Below, piece by piece: positions 23,819 through 34,555 of a stretch of DNA of 64,000 nt. Position 1 is the stretch's first letter. Every line of letters begins with the position of its first letter. The notes beneath the pieces were generated by a model, which saw nothing but the letters and a program-made list of their open reading frames with translations, searched no databases and was not told where the DNA came from. Source of the stretch: Acheta domesticus (Eukaryota; Arthropoda; Insecta; Orthoptera; Gryllidae); the NCBI GenBank assembly GCA_031308135.1, contig JAHLJT010000631.1, positions 8,127,286 to 8,191,285 of the forward strand, in the 5' to 3' direction. The position numbers and the translations under genes were made by a program.

Positions 23819-24064
23819 CTAAAAGTAAAGGAAATTAACATAAAAAATGAAGTTGATTGCAAAATCAAATACTCTAATTACACCTTTTAAGTGTTTTTTT
23901 CGCAATATACTTTCTATATTTGGAAGAGATGGCATGGTGCTATTGAGCCGTAACATGTATTTCCGATTGTGATCTGTAATTGTACTTCTCATTCGAGATT
24001 TACAGATTTTCAAAGAAGCAAACAATTGCTCACAGTTGTATGTTGATCCAAACGTACTTAACAA
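23819..24064 (-). pseudogene. hAT transposase C-terminal dimerisation domain remnant
   Basis: Encodes FGSTYNCEQLFASLKICKS then RMRSTITDHNRKYMLRL and a PNIE motif. This is the conserved C-terminal dimerisation motif of hAT transposases, in the version found in the domesticated GTF2IRD2 and ZBED5/SCAND3 group (F-G-S-T-Y-x-C-E-Q-x-F). It lies inside the TIR-bounded element, downstream of the N-terminal fragment, with the catalytic middle missing. Confidence 0.86.
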
Positions 24065-24155
24065 TCGAGGAGTATTCCGATGCAGTTTTGGAAAACGGTT
24101 TTGTAGGAAGTTCTTTTCCTAAATGCTTATGTTGTAGTATCGGTATGCAATGAAA

Positions 24156-24422
24156 TTAAATTCTTTTGTATTGTGTTATTTTACTGCCAAAACAACATAA
24201 GAACATCAAAATACATCCAAAACTTACTTCTAGTGAGGCATTGTTTTTCAGAACATTGAAAACTTCCTTTTGTTCTTCTTCAGCGTACTTGTCATTTTCA
24301 TCAGCATGATTAAATGCATAATGTCTTTGCAAATTAAACTTCTTCACGTGATTGAACCCTTTATGTAAACTAAACATTTGGCATAGCTGCCGTAGTCGGC
24401 GAAAAGTTACTTTTCTTCCCAT
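24156..24422 (-). pseudogene. hAT transposase N-terminal fragment
   Basis: Contains HVKKFNLQRHYAFNHADEN followed by KYAEEEQKEVFNVLKNN. The KxxNLxRHYxxNH pattern is the end of the N-terminal zinc-finger region in the GTF2IRD2/ZBED-like hAT group. The frame then runs into unrelated sequence. It pairs with the C-terminal fragment at 23819-24064. Confidence 0.75.
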
Positions 24423-25000
24423 ACTGCATTGAAAATTGTCGGTGTAGGTGCTCTTGTCTGTGAAGTGCTCGCGTGGACTTCCATGTTTCCGCGACTGGAG
24501 TTACCGGGACACTGTATCAGAGGTTATCGCCAGGCGCGCAACGCTCGGGCTCCGTGTCCCGCTCTCGGCTGACAACACGGCTCCGCGCAGCCGATTTGCT
24601 CTGCTTGAGCGGCCCTGGCCTAGGAGCTTCAAATAAAGTACCCTTTCTCCTCAAAAATTAGAATATCGGTTTCAATTTCTCATCAGTCAGATCGTTTGGG
24701 GAATATTATTTTTGGCGAAAATCCCGTTTACGGTTTAGCCCCTAGCGTCGTTCACAGACATACGGACTGACAGACTTTTGCCGTCAATAGATTTTTCGGA
24801 ATCAAGGATCCGCAAAATATGGATTCTGACTACACAACGTGCTAGAGGAAGTAATTAACTGTATATGTAGGGACAAGATTTATAAACATTTTCGTCAGCA
24901 GCACACGGCAATGAGGGTTTTTCTGCCAAAAATTCGTTTTTCCGCAGGATTACGATACTTTCTGTATACTGCCTGAGTAGTAGTGAGGAAGTAAAACTAA

Positions 25001-25644
25001 ATAGATGAAGGGCGATTGGCAAAATAAGGAAAAAAAATATCGATGGGAAATTGTGCAGGCAACAACCTTAGTTATTGAAAACGTAAATCAATAGTTCAAT
25101 TATTTTTATATTTTCCGGGATATTTAAAAAATTATTTTTGGTGCAAATTTTACTTTGGGAAAAGTTGAATGACTCACCAGTTTCAACCGCTTCAGTTCCT
25201 TGCTCGTCTCTCTCCGCCTCTTCATCTCCTCTTCTCGGGGGTTCGGCGTCGTCTCCATCTGAGAGGAGAACGGTACTGATCTGGCAACTTTCTCATTATT
25301 CATCTACTGATGAGGTGTTGTCGGAAACAGAATACGAGAATTATTAAAAGATGTCTTTCCAGCATGTGTATTATTCAAATGATAGGCAGTTTTCGGTGGC
25401 CTGACCGACATCGTCTATCACAGGGGTTTCCAACTTGCCAGGCCTCGAGGAACACAACTAAAACCTTTAGTATTGTTGCGGCGATCCACACTTGACTTCC
25501 TCCTGAACCGAGAGGCGGTGAAAGGAACCATGCCTGATATCATGCCGTACCATGGGTAACACAGGGAAACACATTGGGATGATTTTGAACTTCTAAATTT
25601 ACTAGAAAATAATTCCTTAAATCTAAGGTTAACCTATTGTTACT
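25001..25644. other. Intron, no gene seen
   Basis: Mixed composition. Nothing recognised apart from proximity to the piggyBac MITE. Confidence 0.35.
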
Positions 25645-25648
25645 TTAA

Positions 25649-26278
25649 CCCTCCGGCGGGCGCGTCCCATCATTTCCCACCAGCAGGCGCGCGCGACACT
25701 CCGTGCCGCATTTATTAATTTCTATTTTCGCGTCAATAGTTATTACGTTTGTAATGGAATATGAAGGAAATATTATTTATGTTATTATTCATTTTATTTC
25801 ATAATAACTAACTAAATACCAAAGAAAATAACAATGTTAAGAACAATCTGGTCCATCACTCGCTCCCTCCGTGTCTTGGTACGTGTTACATGACGGGGAA
25901 TGAATACAGTGCAAACGTCTAACGTTTCTTCGGAAACAACGCATTTAAATTTGAATTAGTGGTCAGTACTCCAATATCTGTCACGAAGCTCAATAAGAAC
26001 ACAGCAGTAAGAATTCTAATGGATAAAATACGTAAATATTATAATTTCATTGAGAGAGCGCTTGCGGTACGGAGTGCCGCAACCGTTACAGAGTATGAAT
26101 TACTAATAAATAACGGTCGATCAGCAGTGTCTAAAATCGTGATTTGAGTGTTATCCGGTTGAAAATATAATGACTGAAGAATAACTATGAGCTCAATATT
26201 GCGACACCAATTATTTACACGAAATCAACAAAAATGAAAGAATGCGGCACTGAGTGCCGCTGCACGCCCGCCGGAGGG
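25649..26278. mobile_element. piggyBac-type MITE with TTAA target sites
   Basis: Element of 630 bp with perfect 14-bp ends CCCTCCGGCGGGCG and CGCCCGCCGGAGGG, flanked by TTAA on both sides (25645-25648, 26279-26282). Subterminal GCGGCAC and GTGCCGC palindromes add to the symmetry. The TTAA duplication and CCC start are diagnostic of piggyBac. The interior is AT-rich without a transposase. Confidence 0.94.
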
Positions 26279-26282
26279 TTAA

Positions 26283-27699
26283 AGGGTGTGTTGACCCCGG
26301 CAGGGCCACTGTGCCAAATGCACAATGTTCGCGCCCGACGTGGACGCGAGGGACTTTCACTTTGGACGAATGACCTTTCATTCGTACAAACATGAGAAGA
26401 AATGTCCATTTCATCATCAGAACATGAGAAGAAATGGGAAAGCTGTGTTTTGCAAAATAAATTCTTAATTGAATGGTTAAGGTTTGCTTACCTTAATAAA
26501 CAGACACTAAAATATTTTTATTAACTACTTCTTGACGTTTCGACCCTATTTGGGATCTATGAGCGAATCCTCAAAATATCGATCGATATATGGACATTTT
26601 CACATTTTATATCGATATATCTGCATTTTATTTATTAATAGGAAATTTTTACACATTGAGAAGATCCATGCCATCTCAATGACATTTAATTTATAAAATA
26701 AATACAATGTACAATACACCAAAACACGATAGTAAATTTAGCTAGTTAGTGGAAACGAGAAGAAATTTAACATTCCAATGCCACATACATGATGCATTCC
26801 AATAATATTTTATACTAAAATGACATTATATTTAAATTTAAATTATATTTAATAATGGAATATTATTACAATAAAACAAAGGGGATTAGTGTTATGCAAT
26901 AGCCTAGGGTGACAGCATAGCATCGAAGACCTATAGAAACAATGGTAACAAAAAACGATCAGAGAATACAGTATTATTGGGACCGAAAAATTAGCAGATG
27001 GTTGTGACCCATGAGCGAGTACAGATGTGTGTAGAAATCGCATAGATTGTAAATTTTGCTAAATTTAGAAACGAACCATTCGAATGATCTAAATTGAGTT
27101 CAATTTAAGAACTATATTTGCCAGAGTGATAAATATTTAATCAGATAGCCGGAAATGATAGCAATGGAACGTTAATTTGTGGTGTGTAAGAAAAAGAATG
27201 GTTGATGGGCCAACCGAAGATAAGAGTTTGATTATAGAAGACCACTGCGGCCAAGCATACTGAAAGGAACGTCGCGACGGCCGACAGGACGCGTCGGCAG
27301 GAAAGTAATCAATAGTTAAGAAATGACGGACGAATTTCATATGAAATGTGCAAGGCCAAGATCGTGTAGGATGTAAGATTATTACGAAAACGAGTGAAGA
27401 ATGAAATAAAAATGACTATGCTAAAAATTAAGGCTGATTCTAAATTTTAAGGGGAAGCATCTGTGAAATTTGATGAAATATCTTGAAAACTTCAATTTTT
27501 GGTTTTCATAGCTTTAAATAAGATCGCACTTTGTAGATTCTCGTCGCGGAGTCAGATGCGCCTGAAGTGCATTTAAATGCCCGAAATGATTATTTAAATG
27601 CCCATGCTCCCTGTGTGCCACGCCCCCATTCTGCACACTAGTGTTATTTTCCGAATATTAGTAAAGTAATACTTGAATTTCCCGGTGTTTTTTTTAAGG
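26283..27699. other. AT-rich intron with a degenerate Penelope-tail motif
   Basis: At 26531-26572 the minus strand reads ATCCCAAATAGGGTCGAAACG, with a stem-loop-GAAAC layout like the tails of Penelope-like elements but without a complete 5' core. Otherwise no gene is seen. Confidence 0.4.
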
Positions 27700-28510
27700 A
27701 ACTTTTTGTAAAGTCGAAGGGGTGGTGCAGGAGGGGGAGGGGAAGGGTTGAGAGGGATGGGAAGGAGCGGACCGGGATGAAGCGAGGAGGGTGGAGTGGG
27801 GCTGTGCGGCATGCGGCGGAGCGTTGGGCGGTGCGTGGGGTGGAGCGGAGTGGAGGGAGCGTGGCGGAGCGGTCGGCGGTGTGGGGGGAGCGGTGGGCGG
27901 TGTGGGGGGGAGCGGTGGGCGGTGTGGGGGGGAGCGGTGGGCGGTGTGGGGGGGAGCGGTGGGCGGTGTGGGGGGGAGCGGGGGCGGTGTGGGGGGGGCG
28001 GTGGGCGGTGGGCGGTGTGGGGGGGCGGTGGGCGGTGTGGGCGGTGTGGGGGGAGCGGGGGGCGGTGTGGTGGGGAGCGGTGGGCGGTGTGGGGGGAGCG
28101 GGGTTCGGAGCGCGGAGAGCGGGCTTCGGAGTGGGGGGAGCGGGGTTCGGAGCGGGGGAAGCGGGGTTCGGAGCGTGGCGAGCGGGGTTCAGAGCGGGGG
28201 GAGCGGGGTTCGGAGTGGGGAGCGGGCTTCGGAGCGGAGGGAGCGGGGTTCAGAGCGGGGGGAGCGGGGGGAGCGAGGTTCGGAGCGGGGAGAGCGGGGT
28301 TCGGAGTGGGGAAGCGGGGTTCAGAGCGGGGGAGCAGGGTTCGGAGTGGAGGGAGCGGGGGGAGCGGGGAGAGCGGGGTTCGGAGTGGGGGAAGCGGGAT
28401 TTAGAGCGGGGGGAGCGGAGGGAGCGGGGTTCGGAGCGGGAGGCGAAGCGGGGGGGGCGGAGCGGGGTGGGGCGGGACGGCGTGAGCGCGGCGGGAGGGC
28501 CGCCCGGGGC
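27700..28510. repeat. G-rich minisatellite beyond the exon C donor
   Basis: Two blended zones. From about 27890 to 28100 the units are near 24 bp with GGAGCGGTGGGCGGTGTGG. From about 28100 to 28440 they are 18-27 bp with GGAGCGGGGTTCGGAGC. The G-rich strand is plus, the C-rich strand is the sense strand of the host gene. Dense runs of three or more G suit G-quadruplex formation. It begins about 15 bp past the exon C donor at 28520. Frames open through it in all plus-strand phases are compositional. Confidence 0.93.
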
Positions 28511-28520
28511 TGGGCCGCAC

Positions 28521-28640
28521 CTTGCTGGCGGCGTCCCGTGTCTCCCGAGGGTGGGACGAGGAGGCCGGCGTGGTGGGCGCGGTGTGGGAGCGCCGCCACT
28601 CGGACAGGCTGCGCGCCGGGGAGTTGGGCATGGAGGCGCC
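28521..28640 (-). CDS. Exon C of unidentified GC-rich host gene
   Basis: Internal exon of exactly 40 codons, phase 0 in and out. It starts after a TTGCACCGCAG acceptor with GASMPNSPARSLSEWRRSH and ends PRETRDAASK before the donor AAG then GTGCGG. Rich in Ser, Thr, Pro and Arg, with a Ser/Thr-Pro pattern typical of disordered, phosphorylated regions. Joining to exon D reads AASK then WSLANPSEEL with no phase change. No known domain. Confidence 0.78.
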
Positions 28641-28659
28641 CTGCGGTGCAACCAACTCA

Positions 28660-29125
28660 ATCAGCGGCTGGGGAGAGTTTACCTTGTTTAAGGAGCATTG
28701 TCTTTAATGCTATTGAAGTTAACACGTTAACAACTATTTACATTCTTTTCAAACTATTATTACATACTTTAAACATTTCTAAAATATTTTTCACATTTTT
28801 TGTCATATTTCTAGCATGTTGTATCAAAAACGCACATTCTTAGAGGACAGAGTGTCTCAGAATAAATAGTACGAACTTCTGGGGCTGGTAGAAGGTTCGA
28901 ACACAACAACTTTTGCCAATGATCATGTAATGGCAAACTTGATTCAACGACGATACACATGTGGCAGTTGCTTCTAATTGCTAAGCAACTCCTCGTGCTT
29001 GGGGGCCGACAGGATGACGAGGAGCACCATGGATCTCCTGCGTCCGAAAGTGACCGAGCGGCGGGGGGTAGCGCTGTTGCGCCGAGAGGTCGCCTCCTCT
29101 TCCTCCCCACCTCCACCGCACCGGG
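28660..29125. other. Intron, no certain gene
   Basis: 29000-29120 is GC-rich and open on both strands but lacks a phase-compatible acceptor and donor, so I do not call it an exon. Confidence 0.35.
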
Positions 29126-29668
29126 AGAGGTGGCTCAGGGCATCAACCTGATGTCACTGCAGTCCCTCTGACCGGGAGGTCGTAGGGTTACACTCTCGAC
29201 GGTGACAGGATTTTCGACACTGGCTTGTCAGGTAGGACGAGTTCAGTCGCCGTCTGGAGGAGAATTCTAGCGGCCGGCTGCTCTGATCGGTAGTTTTCCG
29301 TGGTTTCTCCGATCAACACCAGGCGAATGCCGGAGCAGTACCCTAACAAACAGGCCACGGACCGCGCGCGATCTTTCCTTCCTCTTTCTTGCCCTATCCA
29401 CACCCCTTACTTACACCAACCAGCACTACACTACCACACATGCCGGGAGACTGGTCGGGAACTTATTGCTTGTTCTGGCTGGGGCGGTACCCCGCTGGTG
29501 GGAGGTACCTGGTTGAGGGGAAAACCCCGCTAGTCGATGGTACGTCGGCGCCAGATCTCGCCATCCAGCGGGGAAAACATCATCGCCACCTCCCGATAAA
29601 AAACACGCACTACACTTACGGGACTAATGACCTAAGTAGTTGACGCGCCCAGAAGCATGAATCAATCA
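29126..29668 (+). repeat. SINE-A copy, plus strand, with tRNA-like head
   Basis: The head reads GGGAGAGGTGGCTCAGGGCA (A-box region) and AGGTCGTAGGGTTACACTC (decayed B box). The shared body follows, and the tail is GAATCAATCAATAAA. Close to the 13085-13655 copy throughout. Confidence 0.83.
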
Positions 29669-30349
29669 ATAAACCCGCCGCCGCCAGAGTCACGACAGCT
29701 GGCGGAACCTCCACCACCGGGAGACAAACGAAGGGGACCGGAGGTCGGTGGACAAGCCCGACACTCCCAAACTGACCAAAGTTACGAGCACCGGTCTGTA
29801 GCATAGCACAAGACCAGCACGTACCCTCTCAGACCAGTCAGACATTCCAAATGCAATCTCCATTGAGAATACAACACAGTCTGAATAAAACTGAGGTCAC
29901 AAGAGGTAGAGATATTTGACTACCAAGCATTTTCGAATTATGCAGATGGGTGGCTCATTGCAACAAGTAAGAAAATCTTTCAAAGACGAACTGAAACTAT
30001 TTCTCGCCAATACTGTGCACCAGCAAAAATTTACGATCGGAAATGCTAGATCGTATTGTTGAGTTCATTCAAACACATTTCATCCCTACACTATTAGTAA
30101 TAGAAAGAAAAGTAAAATGCAGAACTATTATAATTTATTAACGAATACTCACTACATATCATCCTACTAATGGAAACGCATCTCCAACCCAACATAATTT
30201 CTCACTGCCCACTGACAACGTAAAACGTTCCAAGAAGAAATTACCTACACATATAATCTTCCAAAGCCATCGTCATTCATTAACGAACAATACCTTCTGA
30301 CAATTTTCTCAATTCAGCTTCTACCAGTCTACTAGGGGACTAGTCTTAC
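29669..30349. other. Intron, no gene seen
   Basis: AT-rich after 29830. Nothing recognised. Confidence 0.35.
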
Positions 30350-30625
30350 GTGTGAAGACCGCCTTCCTCTCTCGTGGTCGGCGATGGCTGCGTGTGAAGG
30401 GCTCAACCACTTCTCGGTGGCGCTGCCAAGTGGCTCTATGTTGAAGGCAGCCTTCCTCTCTCGCGGTCGGCGGTGGCTGCGTGCGAAGAGCTCATCCACT
30501 CCTCGGTGGCGCCGCCGAGTATCTCCGTGTGAAGGAAGCCTTCCTCTCTCGCGGTGCTGCTTGTGAAGGGCTCATCCGCCTCTCGGAGGCGCCACCAAGT
30601 GGCTCCGTGTGAAGGCAGCCTTACC
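30350..30625. repeat. 80-89-bp tandem repeat on the donor side of exon B
   Basis: Three-plus units marked by GCCTTCCTCTCTCGCGGT at 30361, 30450 and 30538, ending near 30618. It lies about 40 bp beyond the exon B donor and contains no exon sequence. Confidence 0.9.
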
Positions 30626-30662
30626 CATCGCTTCCATTGTGAAGGGAGCAGGTGGAACGTAC

Positions 30663-31119
30663 CCGCAGGTAGACGCCGGGGCCGACGGCGGCGGGGAGGT
30701 CGGGCGTGGGCGGGGGCTGGGGCGCGCCCTCCTCCTCGTCCGCCGCCGCCGCCTCCGCCGCCGCCGCCGCCGCCGCTGCCACCTCCCACGGCCACGCCCA
30801 CCGCCACGTGGGCTGCTCGATGGAGGTGCGGCGCGGCTGCGTCACGGGCAGCTGCGCGCCCAGCACGGCCTCCGAGGGCGCGGGCGACGCCGGCGTCGCC
30901 GCCGCTGCCGCCGCCGCCGGGGCGGCGCGCGCCTCCGCCGCCAGGCGCGCCTCCTCGTCCGCCGCCGCCGCCGCGCGCGCCGCCGCCAGCAGCTCCGACG
31001 GCGCCTTGGAGCCCGAGCGCACCGTCGCGGACACCGACGCGCGGGACTTGCCCGGCGGCAGCGGCGGCGCCGGCGGCATCAGCACCGACACCTCCGACAG
31101 CGCCTCGCTCAGCGACCCG
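30663..31119 (-). CDS. Exon B of unidentified GC-rich host gene
   Basis: Largest exon, 457 bp. It follows a CTTGGCGCAG acceptor, begins with one base that completes a split codon from exon A, then reads GSLSEALSEVSVLMPPAPP. It exits in phase 0 at GPGVYLR before a near-consensus donor (CGG then GTACGT). The middle holds long Ala runs mixed with charged residues (LLAAARAAAAADEEARLAAE), then QLPVTQPRRTSIEQPTWRW with WAWPWE, a second Ala run, and a Pro-rich acidic end. The Ala runs are encoded by GCG/GCC repeats on a very GC-rich strand. Disordered, low complexity, function unknown. Confidence 0.8.
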
Positions 31120-31246
31120 CTGCGCCAAGGGACCGGCGGCGTCAGGTGGGAAGACAGGCCTCCCACCACATTCATTAGCAACACTAAAAGATATTGTTTG
31201 ATTATTAAGAGATTATTTGTGTGTGTGTCATATCTCTCAGCTGTAG

Positions 31247-31247
31247 T

Positions 31248-31283
<36 letters not shown>

Positions 31284-31336
31284 TATACATATATATATAC
31301 ACATATATATACATATATATATACACATATATATAC

Positions 31337-31381
<45 letters not shown>
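31247..31381. repeat. (TA)n microsatellite with TACACATA interruptions
   Basis: About 135 bp. Its right end is also the 3' boundary of the Helitron fragment. Confidence 0.97.
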
Positions 31382-31384
<3 letters not shown>

Positions 31385-31980
31385 CTGACCCGGGAAACGT
31401 TGTTTTGCCATATAAATTATTCCTAAGGTTATTTTAGTAGAAAAAATGACTAACTTATTGTCAGTGTTTGAGGATGTGGTATATATGAGTTGAAGAAGCA
31501 TGGAGCGCTGTGAACGATGATGGAATATAAAAATAACACAATACCAAACATTAATATTTTTAATTTATTGTAATTTATTTTTGGAAATGATATACATTGC
31601 TAATTATAATAATTTTACTAAAAAAACTATATCAGTCCTCAACACAATAGAGTGTACAATATTTTTTTTTATCCCATCTTTAGCTAACACAAATAAACTG
31701 GATGCTTTGCCCACTCTAGAGCATGCCACATATAATAGATCGTGTGAAAAACATGGTGTGCTCAAAAATAAGCCACAAATAGACATCGTTTGGCCTTGAG
31801 ACTTATTGATAGTCATCGCAAATGCCAATCTCAACGGAAATTGAAGACGTTTAAATTGAATTGGCACATCTGTGGGTATAATAGAAATCCGTGGCAGTAA
31901 TATATTCTCACCTCGACATTCGCCATTTAAAATGATGGCTTCGATAACGTTTTTCATTACAGCCCTGCAAATTAATCATA
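31382..31980 (-). mobile_element. Helitron fragment ending at its 3' terminus
   Basis: On the minus strand the fragment ends GGCAAAACAACGTTTCCCGG then GTCAGCTAA: a short hairpin followed by CTAA, the usual layout of Helitron 3' ends (hairpin then CTRR), inserted next to T of a TA tract. Upstream lies the C-terminal part of the Helitron helicase. Confidence 0.85.
31604..31957 (-). pseudogene. Helitron Pif1-like helicase, C-terminal fragment
   Basis: Encodes PRISIIPTDVPIQFKRLQF, PLRLAFAMTINKSQGQTM and LLYVACSRVGKASSLFVLA. These are the last conserved blocks of the Pif1-family helicase used for rolling-circle transposition, including the TINKSQGQ and YVACSRVG motifs near the C-terminus. Everything upstream, including Walker motifs and the Rep domain, is missing. 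Confidence 0.92.
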
Positions 31981-32950
31981 AATTATTTAAAAATTAAACC
32001 TAAATTGAAAAATGATAATTGTAAAATTACGATTAACGCTCACACAATAAAAATAATGGCCGAAAACTGTAGTGAGTAAGAAACGGTGTATTGTGTGAGA
32101 GATCTCATCCCTACTCCGTGCTGCTTACTGGGTCAGAAGCAATGTTGCCAGACGTGAAACTTCCAATTGCGAAGTTTTAAGTTCGAAAATGCGATTTCTT
32201 CTAATGAATGCGGATTTACTACGGATAATATAATTTAAAATATGAGAAAACATCAATAATTCATATATCGACATAGAATTCCGTTTTATTAATTAAATAA
32301 ATGCGATATTGTCTCACTATATTTGTTCTATGTTTGGTCTCACTATATATAATGTTTTCGATTCACCCAAGAAATTAAAAATGTAAAATATCAGTATTTT
32401 TGTTATAAATGTACTTTCAATATATTTTTAATCTCAGTTTATTATGAAGCCGAGTAATGTGATTTCAACATTTTTAATTTCAATATCCCGCGAAGTGCAT
32501 CATTTCTCCGGCTTTAATAAACGCAGTAAGAATCCGAACAACGATCCTTATTCTTATTTGGCGTATTCGGAAACGACTAACCAACAAGTCACCTATTTGT
32601 CCTCTGAATCTCTAACAGTAAGACAATAAAATACGGAGTTCAAGACAACACCTTGGTGCTTGGTCATCAATTTTCGAATACGGCAATTGGATAAAGCCCC
32701 AATGATTGGTAGATGATTGGTGTTTTATGGCTTTCTACTTTAATCGAATAGAGAGAGACAGCATTTTGAACATTCAAACTTTATCAACCATTGTTAGCGG
32801 GACATCTAACGATCGATATAATACCTGAGGAAATGAAAAAAAGGATTTTAATCCACTATCATGGAAATGCAGATTTTTTCGGCATCCTCACCGCTTAACG
32901 CAGATTAGCTGTTAATAATGCGGTATAAAATGCGGAAATACGGTACCGTT
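31981..32950. other. AT-rich intron, no gene seen
   Basis: Nothing recognised; borders the left arm of the large inverted repeat. Confidence 0.35.
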
Positions 32951-34555
32951 CTGGAAACAAAAATTGATCGCGGCCGTCTGCGGCTAAGTTCAGCTTGTGC
33001 ACGGCTTGGGCAGCCCTTGTCATGACGAAACGTTGCAGGCGGAGCCTCACAAGCCTAGGCAGCCAATCTCAACACAGAGGGGAGTGTCCTAACAGAATTA
33101 CCCCGTACAAAATGGCGAGCGTTGCTAGTTCCGATGTGGAAATATTTTCAAATAAAAATACATGGAATTAAACACTTTTATGAACATGAAAGTAAATTTA
33201 TTCAAATATATATGAACACATACACTTAACCACTGTTAACACAATTCTTTTTGAAGAAATTACGTTGATGTGAGATAAAATAACACTAATTTTAGATTAA
33301 TTACTTTCTTATACACATTTTAAGTTCAATATTGTCGTTCATACACCAATCCATGAACTTTAACACATGTCCACTTTACTTAAGATTTTTTTCATAAGAA
33401 AAAATATTATAATTGCATATTTGCAATTGTTCATATGTCTCTAAAATTTGCAAAAATTGCAAAATACTGTCTTTCTCAATCGATAGAGGACTTCTATCAC
33501 GATCACACGATCTATCAACTGTTTCAATAAAAGATAATAAAATTCAAAGACCAAGTGTATATTTATTATTAAAGCAACAATTAAACTAGATATTAAGCAA
33601 TCAATTTGAAAATTGTGATTTTGCGATATTCGACTCAGGGACAATTTGAGCACACTCTCCCGCAGGAATAACGCACATTTCGAAATTGTTATAACATTTT
33701 TAATTGTTGCAAAACTGTTAATTCGCAGTTTTCGGTTCTGGATCATCAGGGAACTCTTCCCACTTTAGAATTGCAAAAATTGGAAATTGTTTATAAATTT
33801 ACAAATTTTGCAATACTTATTTATTCTCTCAATTTAATTGCCTTTCAACAAGTTGCGAAATTCCGCAATTCAATCGTCGCTATCGCCATTCGTTTTGGAG
33901 ATTCGCAATTGTTTGTAGGAAATTAACATCTGATGCCAACCCTCATTTGTTTTACAGACAATGCAGTCGCTCTCTCCCCCCCCCCAGTCAAGTATATGGT
34001 TCAGATCGTTTTGCAGTGTCTCGCTTTCCGCCGATTATATTATATTAACGATTTCTGACTTACGGCAAAACGGTAGAAATTATTGCGAAGAAACTATTGC
34101 TGTTTTCTAACTTTGAAAATTTCCTTTATATTCTTAATACATCTTTGAAACTTGAGTTTCATTATTTTCATTCGTCTGCATTACAAATAATTTTTTTTGT
34201 TTCAAATTTCAAAACGCAGAAGCTAACTGTTGTCCTGCAAATGTGTAGGTTTCTTTATTATGTGCTTGGGTATCTTCTACTTACTAGTGCAAAGTGTCTG
34301 CCAATGGTTTACCGTCTAGCGAGGAAACTGATTATAAACAAATTATTTTATTACTAATAGAATTATGATATAAACAAATTAACTTTTAAATTACATTTCG
34401 ACGGAACGGTGGCACGGTAGATAATTTTAATATTTATTCCTGGAGGCGAATGTTGTCTATCAGAGATATTCTTCGTAATATTTTGAATTTTGGTGGAATT
34501 GTATTACATTTAATTTTTAAATGGAACTGCGTAGGTTTTTACCTGAAATGAATAG
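32951..34555. repeat. Left copy of a 1.6-kb repeat, inverted with respect to 44331-45932
   Basis: 32951-34080 is nearly identical to the reverse complement of 44830-45932 (GATCGCGGCCGTCTGCGGC, ACAGAATTACCCCGTAC, CATGTCCACTTTACTTAAG). The match continues with more divergence to about 34555 (CAGAGATATTC, GGAACTGCGTAGG). No coding content recognised. Confidence 0.9.

Larger units (their letters stand above)
23328..24617 (-). mobile_element. Internally deleted hAT transposon with TIRs and near-perfect TSD
   Basis: Perfect 13-bp terminal repeat: CAGGGCCGCTCAA at the left and TTGAGCGGCCCTG at the right. The flanks are ACCTAGGA (23320-23327) and GCCTAGGA (24618-24625), an 8-bp duplication with one mismatch. 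Two minus-strand fragments of a transposase remain, one near each protein end, so the middle was lost. Confidence 0.93.
22590..25000. repeat. Dispersed family X copy split by a hAT insertion
   Basis: 22590-23327 carries family X internal modules (GACGCCGAAAA, repeated AATTTAATCAAAAAAT words). 24626-25000 carries the tail modules (TTCACAGACATACGGACTG, GCCGTCAATAG, TACGATACTTTCTGTATAC). The two halves would be contiguous without the element at 23328-24617. Confidence 0.65.

Noticed and set aside
27777..28843. Glycine-rich frames of 200-350 codons on the plus strand
   Set aside because: All three frames are open through a G-rich minisatellite. Composition explains them.
28811..29116. A possible further exon near 29000-29120 on the minus strand
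   Set aside because: GC-rich and open, but no acceptor/donor pair with the phase needed between exons B and C, which already join in phase.
30554..31201. Plus-strand Pro/Arg/Ala-rich frames opposite exon B
   Set aside because: The minus strand has splice sites and phase-matched neighbours; the plus frames are antisense shadows.
30706..31501. Frames encoding YIYIYI runs at TA microsatellites (also 48222-48861, 49722-50039, 59540-59845)
   Set aside because: TA repeats read as Tyr-Ile or Ile-Tyr in any frame. Only the non-repeat part at 49722-49903 is kept as a candidate.
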